From Melaminivora suipulveris (GTDB lineage: Bacteria > Pseudomonadota > Gammaproteobacteria > Burkholderiales > Burkholderiaceae_C): a DNA stretch of 64,000 nt. Below the pieces are notes generated by a model that saw nothing but the letters and a program-made list of their open reading frames with translations, had not been told where the DNA came from and ran no database searches. Both the position numbers and the translations under genes were made by a program. This document shows, piece after piece, positions 1-8,233 of this stretch (its first letter is position 1; each line of letters opens with the position of its first letter). Location of the stretch: assembly GCF_003008575.1 (NCBI RefSeq), contig NZ_CP027667.1, positions 810,501-874,500 of the forward strand, written 5' to 3'.

Positions 1-51
1 CTGTAAATCCTTCCCGGACCAGCTCGCAACACCACACAAAGGCAGGCAGCC

Positions 52-774
52 ATGCGCATTGCGGCAGTCGATGACGACACGCTCCAGCTTGAACTCTTCG
101 TGCAGACCCTCACCGCGATGGGGCACGGCTGCCAGACCTTCGAGACCGGCGAAGCCCTGCAGCGCGCGCTGCGCCGCGACACCTTCGATCTGCTGATCGT
201 CGACTGGGAGCTGCCGGGCGTCAGCGGCCCGGACATCATCCGCTGGGTGCGCGAACACGTGAGCCGGCAGCTGCCCATCCTGTTCGTCACGCACCGCCAG
301 CAGGAGCGCGACATCGTCGAGGGCCTGGCTTGCGGCGCGGACGACTTCATGGGCAAGCCGGTGCGCGTGGCCGAGCTCAGCGCGCGCATCAGGGCCCTGC
401 TGCGCCGCGCCTGGCCCGACGCGGCCAGCGGCGAGCTGGAGTTCGGCCGCTACCGCTTCCTGCCGGCCACGCGCGAGCTGCTGATGAACGGCCAGCCCGT
501 GGCGCTCAAGGCGCGCGAGTACGAGCTGGCGCTGTTTCTGTTCCAGAACGCCGGCCGTCTGCTGTCGCGCGACCACCTGCGCGAGGTCATCTGGGGCCAC
601 AACGCCGAGGTCATCTCGCGCTCGCTGGACACGCACGTCTCGCGCCTGCGCTCGCTGCTGGACCTGCGCCCCGCCAACGGCTATGCGATCACGTCGGTCT
701 ATGGCGTGGGCTACCGTTTCGAGGCCCTCAGGCCGCACGCATGCGAAGCGCAGGAGCAGGCCCATGGACGCTGA
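52..774 (+). CDS. OmpR/PhoB-family response regulator
   Basis: 240 aa two-component response regulator. Residues 1-120 form a receiver domain: acidic pocket D7-D8-D9, phospho-acceptor Asp51 in LIVDWELPG, the conserved Thr in FVTH, and the Lys in GKP. A winged-helix DNA-binding domain follows (ALKAREYELALFLFQN ... SRSLDTHVSRLRSLL ... YGVGYRFE). It would be phosphorylated by a partner kinase and bind DNA as a dimer. The likely partner is the CHASE2 kinase two genes downstream; its stop overlaps the start of the LysM-FecR gene, so the three look like one operon. A weak AAAGGCAGG ribosome site precedes the ATG. The regulated genes are unknown. Family assignment is firm; the partnership is inferred from gene order. 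Confidence 0.93.
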   Translation: MRIAAVDDDTLQLELFVQTLTAMGHGCQTFETGEALQRALRRDTFDLLIVDWELPGVSGPDIIRWVREHVSRQLPILFVTHRQQERDIVEGLACGADDFMGKPVRVAELSARIRALLRRAWPDAASGELEFGRYRFLPATRELLMNGQPVALKAREYELALFLFQNAGRLLSRDHLREVIWGHNAEVISRSLDTHVSRLRSLLDLRPANGYAITSVYGVGYRFEALRPHACEAQEQAHGR

Positions 775-2485
775 TGCCCGCCAGCGCCAGCGCCGGCGCC
801 GGCCGCGCGGCGCAGTGGCGGCAGGCGCCGCGCTATGTCTGCCGCTGCTGGCCTGGGCGCCGGCCCACGCCCAGGACGCGGCCGATATCGCGCACCGCGT
901 GCAGCCCGGCGACACGCTGATCGCCCTGTCGCTGCACTACCTGGGCGATGCGCGCGCCTGGCCGCAGCTGCAGCGCATCAACCGGGTGGGCGATCCGCGC
1001 CGGCTGGTGCCCGGCAGCGTGCTGACCATCCCCGCGCGGCTGCTGCCGGCCAGCTCGGCGCAGGTGTTGTTCGCCACCGGCAACGCGCGCCTGACGCCTC
1101 CTGGCAGCGCTGCGCCGCAGCCCGCCAGCGCCGGCCAGACCGTGCCCGAGGGCGCGCGTCTGCAGGCCGCCGAGGGCGGCTTCATCAGCGTGCGCCTGGC
1201 TGACGGGACCGTCGTGCGCATCCATGCTGACTCGGACGTGCAGGTGCGGCAGCTGCGCCGGCGCGGTCGCGCGGGCGACGCCCAGTCCATCTGGCAGCTG
1301 CACCGCGGCAGCGTCGAGCCGAGCGTGCCACCCAGCGGCGACGGCGCGCGCCGTTTCGAGATCCGCACCCCCGGCGCCAGCACCGCCGTGCGCGGCACGC
1401 GTTTCACGGTCGCGCTGGCGCCGGACGGGCGCACGCTGGCAGCGGTCACCGAGGGCAGCGTGGCAGTCGCGCCGGCGGCCCAGGCACCGCGCCAGGCGGG
1501 CGAGACGCTGGCTGGCGGCCAGGGCCTGGCCGTCTCCGCCGACGGACGCGTGGGCGCACGCCGGCCGCTGCTGCCGCCGCCGGGCCTCGCGGCGATCCCC
1601 GCAGCGCTGGGCGATGCCGATTTTCTGCGCCTGCCGCTCGCGCCGGTGGCCGGCGCAGCCGCCTACCTGGTGCAGGTGGCGCGCGATGGGGACTTCACGG
1701 CCATCGTGCACAGCCAGGTGTCGCCCTCGGCGCAGGTGCAGCTCGCTGCCCTGGACGACGGCCGCTACCACCTGTCGGCGCGCGCCATCGACGCCGAAGG
1801 GTTGCCGGGACAGCCGGCGCAGCGCGGGATCACCGTCAAGGCGCATCCGATCGCGCCCCTGCTGCAGGCGCCTGCGGCCGGGGCCGTCATGGCGCGCGGC
1901 GCGGGCGAGCTGTCATGCACCGAAGTCACCGGGGCTGTACGCTACCGCATCCAGGTGGCCAGGGCCGAGGGTTTCGCCGCGCCGGTACTGGACGAGACGC
2001 GCACCGGACGCTGCGCGCTGGCCGTGGCGGCACTGGCGCCCGGCGCCTACCAGTGGCGCGCGGCCAGCCTGCGCGAGCTGCCGGGCGGCGCGCTCGACCA
2101 GGGGCCGTTCGGCGATGCCCAGCCGTTCGTGGTGGCACAGGCGCCCGATGCGCCGGCGGCCGGCGACATCGAGGTGGAGGACACCAGCGCCACGCTGCGT
2201 CTGCGCTGGCCGGGCCATGCAGGCGGGCACTATCGTCTGCAAGTGTCCGCGGCGGCCGATTTCGAGCCGTTGCTGGTCGACCAGGAACTGGCCGAGCCCG
2301 CCTGGAGCGCCAACCGCCTGGCGCCCGGCCGCTACCACCTGCGCATCCGCACGCTGGATGCCTCGGGGCTGGCCAGCGGCTTTTCCACACCGCGCCAGTT
2401 CGTGCTGCCGCAGCGCTCGGCGGTGCGCAGCGGTTTCGGGCTGCCGGTGGTCAGCGGCGACGGCCAGCCGCTGGCGCAGCCTTAG
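764..2485 (+). CDS. secreted LysM- and FecR-domain protein
   Basis: 573 aa. An Arg-rich N-terminus and hydrophobic stretch (AVAAGAALCLPLLAW, then AHA-Q) look like a signal peptide, so export to the periplasm is likely. A LysM peptidoglycan-binding motif follows (HRVQPGDTLIALSLHY ... LVPGSVLTIP, about residues 40-90). A FecR domain is at about 120-260 (ADGTVVRIHADSDVQV, TPGASTAVRGTRFTV, VTEGSVAV). The C-terminal half has about three repeats of a beta-sandwich type (FnIII-like), each with an AYLVQVARDGDF-like strand. The ATG at 764 was preferred over 683 because it overlaps the regulator stop by only 11 bases and directly precedes the signal peptide. The protein may present a cell-wall or ligand signal to the CHASE2 kinase next door; that role is inference. 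Confidence 0.85.
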   Translation: MDADARQRQRRRRPRGAVAAGAALCLPLLAWAPAHAQDAADIAHRVQPGDTLIALSLHYLGDARAWPQLQRINRVGDPRRLVPGSVLTIPARLLPASSAQVLFATGNARLTPPGSAAPQPASAGQTVPEGARLQAAEGGFISVRLADGTVVRIHADSDVQVRQLRRRGRAGDAQSIWQLHRGSVEPSVPPSGDGARRFEIRTPGASTAVRGTRFTVALAPDGRTLAAVTEGSVAVAPAAQAPRQAGETLAGGQGLAVSADGRVGARRPLLPPPGLAAIPAALGDADFLRLPLAPVAGAAAYLVQVARDGDFTAIVHSQVSPSAQVQLAALDDGRYHLSARAIDAEGLPGQPAQRGITVKAHPIAPLLQAPAAGAVMARGAGELSCTEVTGAVRYRIQVARAEGFAAPVLDETRTGRCALAVAALAPGAYQWRAASLRELPGGALDQGPFGDAQPFVVAQAPDAPAAGDIEVEDTSATLRLRWPGHAGGHYRLQVSAAADFEPLLVDQELAEPAWSANRLAPGRYHLRIRTLDASGLASGFSTPRQFVLPQRSAVRSGFGLPVVSGDGQPLAQP

Positions 2486-2492
2486 ACGGTCT

Positions 2493-4868
2493 GTGGGCGG
2501 GGCCACCGAGCCGGACGCGGACGCTGCGATAGCGCCGGGCCCCCGGCGCGGGCGCCCGCGCGCTGGGCTGTTGCGCGAATGGCTGGCGCTGTCGCTGGGA
2601 TTGCTAGGCCTGGTGAGCTGGCTCACCGTCAGCGGCGCGCTGCACCGGCTGGACCTGCTGGCGCAGGACGCCGCCATGCGCCTGCGCATGCTCGCGCCCA
2701 ACCCGGACATCGTGCTCATCGCCATCGATGACGCCAGCGTCGAGGCCATCGGCCGCTGGCCGTGGCGCCGCGCGCTGCACGCCCAGGCCATCGCCCAGAT
2801 CTCCGCCCAGTCGCCTCGGGCCCTGGGGCTGGACATTCTGTTCGGCGAACCGGATGCCGACTATCCGGGCGACGACGCGCTGCTGGCGCGCGCCATCGCC
2901 AGCGCCGGCAACGTCGTGCTGCCGGTGGCGCAGCGCGCCATCCACGCCTCCGGCGGTGCTGCGGATGCGCCCCTGCCGCTGCTGCGCCAGGCGGCCGCGC
3001 AGCTGGGCCACGTACAGGTGCAGGTGGACCCGGACGGCGCCGTGCGCCACCTCTTTGCGCGCGAAGGACCGGCGGGCGGGCCCTGGCCACACCTGAGCGT
3101 GGCCATGTTGTGCGCGGCCGGCACGCAGCAGCCGGCCTGCCGCGGCAACGCGGCACCGGCGAGCGGCGCGTGGCTGCGAGAGGATTTGCGGGGCACCGTC
3201 TTCACCGCGGGCCGGCCGCCCTTTGCGCGCTACTCCTATGTCGACGTGCTCAAGGGGCAGCTGCCCGCCGGCGCATTGCGCGGCAAGTACGTGCTGGTGG
3301 GGGCCAGCGCCGTCGGCCTGGGCGACATGTTCGCCGCCCCGGTCGCGTCCAGGGGCGGGCGCGTAGCCGGGGTGGAGCTGCTGGCCCACGCGCTGAACGC
3401 CGAACTGGCTGGCGCCCACCTGCGCCCGGCCGGGCCGGCGGTCAACGTGCTGTTCAATTTGCTGCCCGTGGTCGCCGCCTTGCTGAGCCTGGTGCTGCTG
3501 GGCCCGCTGGCCGGACTGATGGGCTGCGCGGCGCTGGCCCTGGCCAGCGTGCTGCTGGCGACGCTGGGCGCCCCGCTGCTGGGCTGGGAGCTGTCTGCCG
3601 CGCCGGCGCTGGCCGGCATCGCGCTGGCCTACCCGCTGTGGAGCTGGCGCCGCCTGAGCACGGCGGCGCGGTTCCTGCAGCTGCAGATGCAGGCGCTGCA
3701 GGCCCAGGTGCCGCTGGCGCCGCAGCCCGATGGACCGATGGTGCGCTACGGCGACGCGCTGGAGCGCCGCATCGCGGCGGTGGAGGAGGCCTCGGGCCGC
3801 CTGCAGCGGCTGCACCATTTCGTCAGCGAGAGCCTGCGCCATCTGCCCTCGCCGACGCTGGTGTGCGACGCGGCGGGCCGGGTGCTGCTGGCCAATTCCG
3901 CCGCCGCCCAGCACCTCGCCCTGGCCGAGGAGGCGCTGCCCGGCCGGCACATCGGCCAGCTGCTGGGCGATCTGACCGAGCCGCAGACGGGCAAGGCGCT
4001 GTTCGAGCCGCACACCGCGGCGCTCGGCCTGCAGCGCCCGCGCCAGGAGGCGCGCGACGCGCGCGGGCGCGATCTGCTGGTGCTGTGCCAGGTGCATGGG
4101 CGCAAAGCGGCCGCCCTGGGGCTGATCACGTTGGTGGACCTGTCGGCCATCCGCCAGGCGCAGCGCCAGCGCGACCAGGCGCTGAACTTCATCTCCCACG
4201 ACATCCGCGCGCCCGCGGCCTCCATCCTCACGCTGCTGGAGATGCAGCGCGAGTTCCCGGCGCAGCTGGCGCCGGCGCAGCTGCTGGCGCGCATCGAGCG
4301 CCACGCGCAGGCGGCGCTGTCCATGGCGCAGGGCTTCGTGCAGTTGGCCAGCGCGCAGGCCGACAGCTATCAGCGCGCTCCCTTCGACCTGGTGGCGCTG
4401 CTGCACGAAGTGGTGGACGGAGCCTGGGAAGCGGCGCAGGGGTGCGACGTGCGCGTATCGCTCGAATGTCCGCATGTCGAGGCGCTGTTCGAGGGCGACC
4501 GCAACCTGATTCTGCGCGCCGTCGGCAACGTGCTGGGCAATGCCCTCAAGTTCAGCCCGAGGGGCGGCATCGCGCATTGCACGCTGCAGCGGCACGGCGA
4601 TCGCTGGCGCATCGGCGTGCGCGACGAGGGCCCAGGCATCGCGCCCGAACTGCGCGCGCGCGTGTTCGAACCCTTCATGAGCGGCGGTGCGGCCGGCGTG
4701 CAGGCCGGCGCCCGGCGCGTGGGCGGCGTGGGGCTGGGCCTGGCGTTCGTGGATACCGTCGTGCGGCGGCACGGCGGCAGCATCGAGCTGGAGAGCGAGC
4801 CGGGGCAGGGAGCGCATTTCATGCTGCTGCTGCCAGCGGCGCGCACAGCGGACGACAGACACGCCTGA
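2493..4868 (+). CDS. CHASE2-domain sensor histidine kinase
   Basis: 791 aa with a proposed GTG start 7 bases after the FecR-gene stop. One membrane segment near the N-terminus (WLALSLGLLGLVSWLTV) is followed by an extracytoplasmic CHASE2 domain (IVLIAIDDASVEAIGRWPW, GLDILFGEPDADYPGDDALL, YSYVDVLKGQLPAGALRGKYVLVGASA). Three membrane helices close it (about 3440-3640), as is usual for CHASE2. A PAS-like region comes next, then HisKA with His569 in FISHDIRAPAASILTLLEM, and HATPase motifs N (NVLGNALKFSP), G1 (DEGPGIAP) and G2 (GVGLGLAF). It should autophosphorylate and signal to the regulator at 52-774. A TTG at 2571 is an alternative start. CHASE2 ligands are not known, so the stimulus cannot be given. 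Confidence 0.9.
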   Translation: MGGATEPDADAAIAPGPRRGRPRAGLLREWLALSLGLLGLVSWLTVSGALHRLDLLAQDAAMRLRMLAPNPDIVLIAIDDASVEAIGRWPWRRALHAQAIAQISAQSPRALGLDILFGEPDADYPGDDALLARAIASAGNVVLPVAQRAIHASGGAADAPLPLLRQAAAQLGHVQVQVDPDGAVRHLFAREGPAGGPWPHLSVAMLCAAGTQQPACRGNAAPASGAWLREDLRGTVFTAGRPPFARYSYVDVLKGQLPAGALRGKYVLVGASAVGLGDMFAAPVASRGGRVAGVELLAHALNAELAGAHLRPAGPAVNVLFNLLPVVAALLSLVLLGPLAGLMGCAALALASVLLATLGAPLLGWELSAAPALAGIALAYPLWSWRRLSTAARFLQLQMQALQAQVPLAPQPDGPMVRYGDALERRIAAVEEASGRLQRLHHFVSESLRHLPSPTLVCDAAGRVLLANSAAAQHLALAEEALPGRHIGQLLGDLTEPQTGKALFEPHTAALGLQRPRQEARDARGRDLLVLCQVHGRKAAALGLITLVDLSAIRQAQRQRDQALNFISHDIRAPAASILTLLEMQREFPAQLAPAQLLARIERHAQAALSMAQGFVQLASAQADSYQRAPFDLVALLHEVVDGAWEAAQGCDVRVSLECPHVEALFEGDRNLILRAVGNVLGNALKFSPRGGIAHCTLQRHGDRWRIGVRDEGPGIAPELRARVFEPFMSGGAAGVQAGARRVGGVGLGLAFVDTVVRRHGGSIELESEPGQGAHFMLLLPAARTADDRHA

Positions 4869-4910
4869 AGCAGGCGCGGCGCGCGGCTGGCAAGTCGGCA
4901 AAGGTGGCCG

Positions 4911-4944
4911 CAAACAAAAATGCCGGCGCAATGGTCGCCGGCAT
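4911..4944 (-). terminator. rho-independent terminator
   Basis: On the minus strand a 9 bp perfect stem (ATGCCGGCG with CGCCGGCAT, 7-base loop) is followed by TTTTTG. It lies about 50 bases past the stop of the Gly/Gln-rich gene at 4991-6004 and separates it from the convergent kinase gene. Confidence 0.8.
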
Positions 4945-4990
4945 GCGTATCGAGGTGCGCGCCGCGGGCGGCGCGCGCTCCTCTTGCCGC

Positions 4991-6004
4991 TTACTTGCCC
5001 AGTTCCTTGCCGCCGCTCTTGGCGCTGGCGCTACCGCTGGTGTTGGTGGAGCTGCTGGTGCCGTGGTTGCTGCTCGCGCTGGAACCGCTCGTGCCTTGGC
5101 TACCGCTGCCTGAATGCTGGCCCTGGACGGTACTGCTCTGGCCACTGGCGGTCACGTTGCCGGAGTCGTTGTCCTGCTGCGAGCGGTTGCTGCGCCAGTT
5201 GCTGAAATCGTCAGAGAACTTGCGATAGCGCTCGCCGCGCCAGCTCTCGTAGTCGCGGTCCAGGTTGCGCATCTGCTCGTCGCGCCACTGTTGATAGTCG
5301 GGATCGTCATGGTGGCGCGAGCGCTGCATGCCGCCCTGGGAGAAGCGGCTTTCATCACCATAAAAGCCGCCCGAGTAGTCGCGCGACGGGCTGAAGCCAC
5401 CTTGGCCGCTCTGGCTGGAGCCATAACCCATGTGCTGGCCACCATGACTTGAGCCGTACTGGCCGCCGCCTTGGTGGCCGCCGTGCATGGACGAGCCGTA
5501 GCCGCCCTGCTGGCCGTATTGCTCGTGCTGGCCGTACCCGCCCTGGCCACCATGGCTGCGCTGCATGCCCTGGTTGCCGTAGCCGCCGCCTTGCTGCATC
5601 CCTTGGCTGCCATAGCCGCCCTGCATGCCTTGGCCGTAACCGCCATAGCCGCCCTGCTGCTGCATGCCCTGGCTGCCGTAGCCGCCTTGCATGCCCTGGC
5701 CATAGCCGCCGTACTGGCTGCCGCCGTAGCCGCCGTACTGGCTGTTGCCCTGCTGGCCGTAGCCGCCCTGCTGGCCCTGGCGCCCAGAGCCGTAGTCCTG
5801 GTTGCGCCCGCTGCTATAGCTATAGCCGTTGTTCTGCTGGTACTGCTGCTGTCGGCCCTGGTCGTAATAGCCGCCCTGGTTGCGCGACTCGTCATAGCCG
5901 CGTGTCGAGCCCTCAGCGCGTCCGTAGCGCTCGTCATCGTGTCCCCGCCCCTGGCGTTGCTGGTTGTGGTGCTGGTTGTCCTCGTCGTAATCGCGATAAG
6001 CCAT
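4991..6004 (-). CDS. Gly/Gln/Tyr-rich low-complexity (prion-like) protein
   Basis: 337 aa, no membrane segment or signal peptide seen. Residues 1-75 are charged and Gln/Arg/Tyr-rich. Residues 76-205 are a low-complexity tract of Gly, Gln, Tyr, Ser and Met with GGYG/SQYGG units; an 18-residue block GGYGQGMQGGYGSQGMQQ occurs twice identically (99-116 and 121-138, 22-residue period) with a partial third copy. Residues 234-274 are a different, charged module with three Trp-centred units (DYQQWRDEQ, DYESWRGERY, DFSNWRSNR). The tail is a Ser/Gly/Thr-rich linker ending in Lys-rich sequence. The ATG at 6004 was chosen because TTGGAGATTGCA gives a good ribosome site. The composition resembles phase-separating RNA-binding protein tails; no enzymatic fold is visible. 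Function unknown. The gene has its own terminator. Confidence 0.82.
   Translation of the reverse strand: MAYRDYDEDNQHHNQQRQGRGHDDERYGRAEGSTRGYDESRNQGGYYDQGRQQQYQQNNGYSYSSGRNQDYGSGRQGQQGGYGQQGNSQYGGYGGSQYGGYGQGMQGGYGSQGMQQQGGYGGYGQGMQGGYGSQGMQQGGGYGNQGMQRSHGGQGGYGQHEQYGQQGGYGSSMHGGHQGGGQYGSSHGGQHMGYGSSQSGQGGFSPSRDYSGGFYGDESRFSQGGMQRSRHHDDPDYQQWRDEQMRNLDRDYESWRGERYRKFSDDFSNWRSNRSQQDNDSGNVTASGQSSTVQGQHSGSGSQGTSGSSASSNHGTSSSTNTSGSASAKSGGKELGK
5591..5710 (-). repeat. in-frame tandem repeat, 66-base period
   Basis: Within the Gly/Gln-rich gene, two copies of an 18-residue block (residues 99-116 and 121-138) are spaced by 22 residues and are identical at the protein level. The repeat stays in frame, so copy number could change by slippage without breaking the protein. 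Confidence 0.75.
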
Positions 6005-6441
6005 TGCAATCTCCAAATATGAGTTTCCCTTGAAGGGGTCAATGAATGAGATGGCGCATGTGGCGAATTCCCCATGCGTTGATTCATGATCCTCAAGCAT
6101 CAGGGACATCTGTGTAGGCCGGTACCGACACCGGCGTCATCCCCCGGCGAAAGCGAAGCCGCGACACCCAAAGCGACACGCATCCCGCTTTCCCATACGG
6201 TTGTGTGCGCGGTCTCCTACGATGTCTCGGGAATGCGGTTTGCCCACGGAAAGACCCGCCTCCTCACAATGAAACTTCGCGGAAGTGGTGCGCAACTGAG
6301 AGCGGGGGATACAAGGCATCAATATTCAATATGCCTTGCCATCGCGCAACATATGTATCCATTTTCTATTGTTTTGCAACGTTTTTCATTTAGGCCAGCG
6401 GTTTTTACCGCCCGACAAGACCTTGCCCTGCTGATCCATCC
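6005..6441. other. intergenic region with divergent promoters
   Basis: 437 bases without a convincing gene, between the Gly/Gln-rich gene (minus) and a small gene (plus). The part at about 6315-6405 is notably AT-rich compared with the rest of the window. The minus strand carries GGAATTCGCCA at 6061-6071, also found upstream of the KGG gene. Confidence 0.6.
6061..6071 (-). promoter_or_regulatory. shared upstream motif, copy 1
   Basis: GGAATTCGCCA on the minus strand, 56 bases before the start codon of the Gly/Gln-rich protein. The identical 11-mer lies 41 bases before the KGG-protein start (9863-9873). Both genes also have near-identical ribosome sites (GGAGATTGCA and GGAGATCGCA before ATG). 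Possible promoter element or activator site; unproven. Confidence 0.4.
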
Positions 6442-6636
6442 ATGGCGAAACAAACCACAGCAAACCAGCCGAGACCCATACCCCGGCCGTCCGTTCCGGA
6501 GGAGGGAGACGCGCGGCGGCCGCAGCCGGCCAGCGTGCCCGCAAGCCCGGACGACATCAAGCCTTCCTATCAGGAAAACCAGCCGGAAATACCGGCCCGG
6601 GTCGGCCCTCGACCGGGCGCAACCGATACGAAATGA
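6442..6636 (+). CDS. small Pro-rich hypothetical protein
   Basis: 64 aa, rich in Pro, Glu, Arg and Gln (MAKQTTANQPRPIPRPS...), with no hydrophobic segment, so probably soluble and disordered. It ends 18 bases before the next gene start and runs in the same direction, so the two may be co-transcribed. No clear ribosome site precedes the ATG, which lowers confidence. Not recognised. Its setting beside low-complexity and stress-type genes suggests, weakly, a desiccation or stress role. Confidence 0.45.
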   Translation: MAKQTTANQPRPIPRPSVPEEGDARRPQPASVPASPDDIKPSYQENQPEIPARVGPRPGATDTK

Positions 6637-6654
6637 ATCAAGAAGGAAACGAAA

Positions 6655-7107
6655 ATGCTGACTGCACAGAATTCGCGCCCCTGGGCGAAAAACGTGATGA
6701 AAGCCCAGGATTTCAGCCATGACTGGGACCGCTACGTCACCATCAAGGTCAAGAGCGTGCGTGCGCTGGCCCTGTCAGGGCTGCACCATTTCTCGGAGGA
6801 ACACTACAGCGTGCCGCAGGCGACCGGGTTCATCGAACTGCTCGGCACGCGCGCCGGCACGTTGCACACCGCATTGAAGATCGGCTTCACGCTGCGGCGT
6901 GAGTTGGCGCTTCCCACCTTTGCCTTGTATGACACGCTGGCGCTCGGTACCTTGACGCTGCCAGCCGACTGCTTCGGCGCCCTCTTGCAATTTGCCAACT
7001 GCCCGACCGCGCACTTTCGCATTGGGGGCGACGGCAGCGCCAACGCCCTGGCAACCGAAGCGCCGCTGTTGCAGCACGGCCTCCCCGAGGCCGTGAGCGG
7101 TCACTGA
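6655..7107 (+). CDS. hypothetical protein
   Basis: 150 aa. A good ribosome site (AGAAGGA, 6641-6647) precedes the ATG. Composition is that of an ordinary globular protein: after a basic start there are alternating hydrophobic stretches (FIELLGTRAGTLHTALKIGFTL, LALPTFALYDTLALGTLTLPA). No signal peptide, membrane helix or catalytic motif is recognised. It follows the 64 aa gene closely and converges on the 187 aa gene at 7121 with a 13-base gap. Probably real; function unknown. Confidence 0.6.
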   Translation: MLTAQNSRPWAKNVMKAQDFSHDWDRYVTIKVKSVRALALSGLHHFSEEHYSVPQATGFIELLGTRAGTLHTALKIGFTLRRELALPTFALYDTLALGTLTLPADCFGALLQFANCPTAHFRIGGDGSANALATEAPLLQHGLPEAVSGH

Positions 7108-7120
7108 CGGCGCCGAGAGG

Positions 7121-7684
7121 TCAGGCGGTGTTGCCTGCCTGGCCACCGCGCTCGTCCACTGCGGCGATCGGGTCGGCCGTGGGCACCAGCACCAGATGGT
7201 CGTTGCTGATGGTGGGGATGAAGCCAAGCTGTCCGCGGATTTTGTAGAACGGTGTGGAAAACTTGTCCAGTATCGCGGCACTGATCTTGTCGAAAAACGC
7301 GGGCGGGATTTTGTCGGTGATGCTGGCGCTCTCCAGTTGATTCCAGCGGATGCGCCATTTTCCCTGCACACGTTGCACCCCCACGCGGGCATGCTCCTCC
7401 AGGCAATCCCCCCCTTCGCGAATAAAGAGGGTGATGCCAAAATAAATGAAGCCGTCGTCACCCACCTGCAGACGTGGTGAAAGGGTGGTGCCTTCCGAAG
7501 CCAGACGCTCCAGCCGCTCGTCGAGTTTGTGAAACTCCACCTCCGTGGATTTTGCACCGAGATAGGTGATGAACTCGATCCGCAGCCGCTCGGCAAATAC
7601 GCGGCACTCCTCTTTGTAGTCATCAAAATCGCGGCACCAGGCGATGGCCTTGCTGCGTATCGTCTCAAAAGGGCTGGCGCTCAT
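7121..7684 (-). CDS. hypothetical cytosolic protein
   Basis: 187 aa, soluble, with alternating helix and strand (SPFETIRSKAIAWCRDFDDYKEECRVFAERL ... GDDGFIYFGITLFI ... GKWRIRWNQLESASI). The ATG at 7684 was preferred over one at 7702 because GAGGAG lies just upstream of it. Codon use and residue composition look like a genuine protein, but I recognise no family or active-site motif. It has no close neighbour in the same direction, so is probably monocistronic. Overall GC is a little lower than in the housekeeping genes nearby. Confidence 0.7.
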   Translation of the reverse strand: MSASPFETIRSKAIAWCRDFDDYKEECRVFAERLRIEFITYLGAKSTEVEFHKLDERLERLASEGTTLSPRLQVGDDGFIYFGITLFIREGGDCLEEHARVGVQRVQGKWRIRWNQLESASITDKIPPAFFDKISAAILDKFSTPFYKIRGQLGFIPTISNDHLVLVPTADPIAAVDERGGQAGNTA

Positions 7685-7998
7685 ATTTTTGTTTCTCCTC
7701 ATTCAGCGGGAAGGGCAGCGGGCGTTTGCCAAATCCGCCTTGCCCAGTGGTCAGGTCGGGCTTTTTCAACCGATTCCTTCTGCCACAGAAAATACACATG
7801 CAGATGAAACCGCGCCTGCCAGTGCCCCCATATTCTGGTTACGCGCGTGCCGGGCGTTTTGGCGCCAACAATGCAGTTCCTGTCAGACGCTTGAATTTTC
7901 AAGACGGCGCCGGCTACGGGGCGAAACGAGGGTGTCCGACAGCCGCTCCGATGCGTCGGTGCTGCAATCGGCTCATCCTTTTTTGCCGGAGGCCGCCC
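7685..7998. other. intergenic region
   Basis: 314 bases between divergent genes. I see no gene, RNA or clear repeat; promoters for both flanking genes should be here. Confidence 0.5.
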
Positions 7999-8148
7999 AT
8001 GTTCAGCAATTACCAGCGCAGCAGCGACAAGCCCCTCAAGCCCCGCGCTCTCAAGCGCATGCGTCAGCAGGAGGCCATGCTGGCGCATCCCAAGGGCCCC
8101 CTGCATTTTCCCCAACCCGAGCCACCCGTGTGGAAGCCGCTCGGTTGA
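7999..8148 (+). CDS. small basic hypothetical protein
   Basis: 49 aa (MFSNYQRSSDKPLKPRALK...), basic and Pro-rich, without a hydrophobic segment. A strong ribosome site (CCGGAGG) lies 6 bases before the ATG, the main reason for calling it. It precedes the SDR gene by 85 bases in the same direction. Not recognised. It could be a small stress-island protein or, less likely, a chance reading frame. Confidence 0.45.
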   Translation: MFSNYQRSSDKPLKPRALKRMRQQEAMLAHPKGPLHFPQPEPPVWKPLG

Positions 8149-8233
8149 CCCCGCCAGCATCCCGCCCTGGCGTCGAGGCCGGGCGGCGTGCCCTCTGCTC
8201 GTCCCACCTTCCTTCTCTTGAAATGGATCGTCC

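Noticed and set aside
2604..4931. Very long open frame on the minus strand opposite the CHASE2 kinase
   Set aside because: It is the reverse frame of a clear high-GC gene; the translation is His/Arg/Gln-rich without any domain pattern.
5591..5710. Repeats that could look like a CRISPR array
   Set aside because: They are in-frame protein-coding repeats without unique equal-length spacers; no cas genes are nearby.
5471..6033. Plus-strand Ala/Val/Leu-rich frames opposite the Gly/Gln-rich gene
   Set aside because: The repetitive reverse complement creates false hydrophobic frames; the minus strand has the ribosome site, motifs and terminator.
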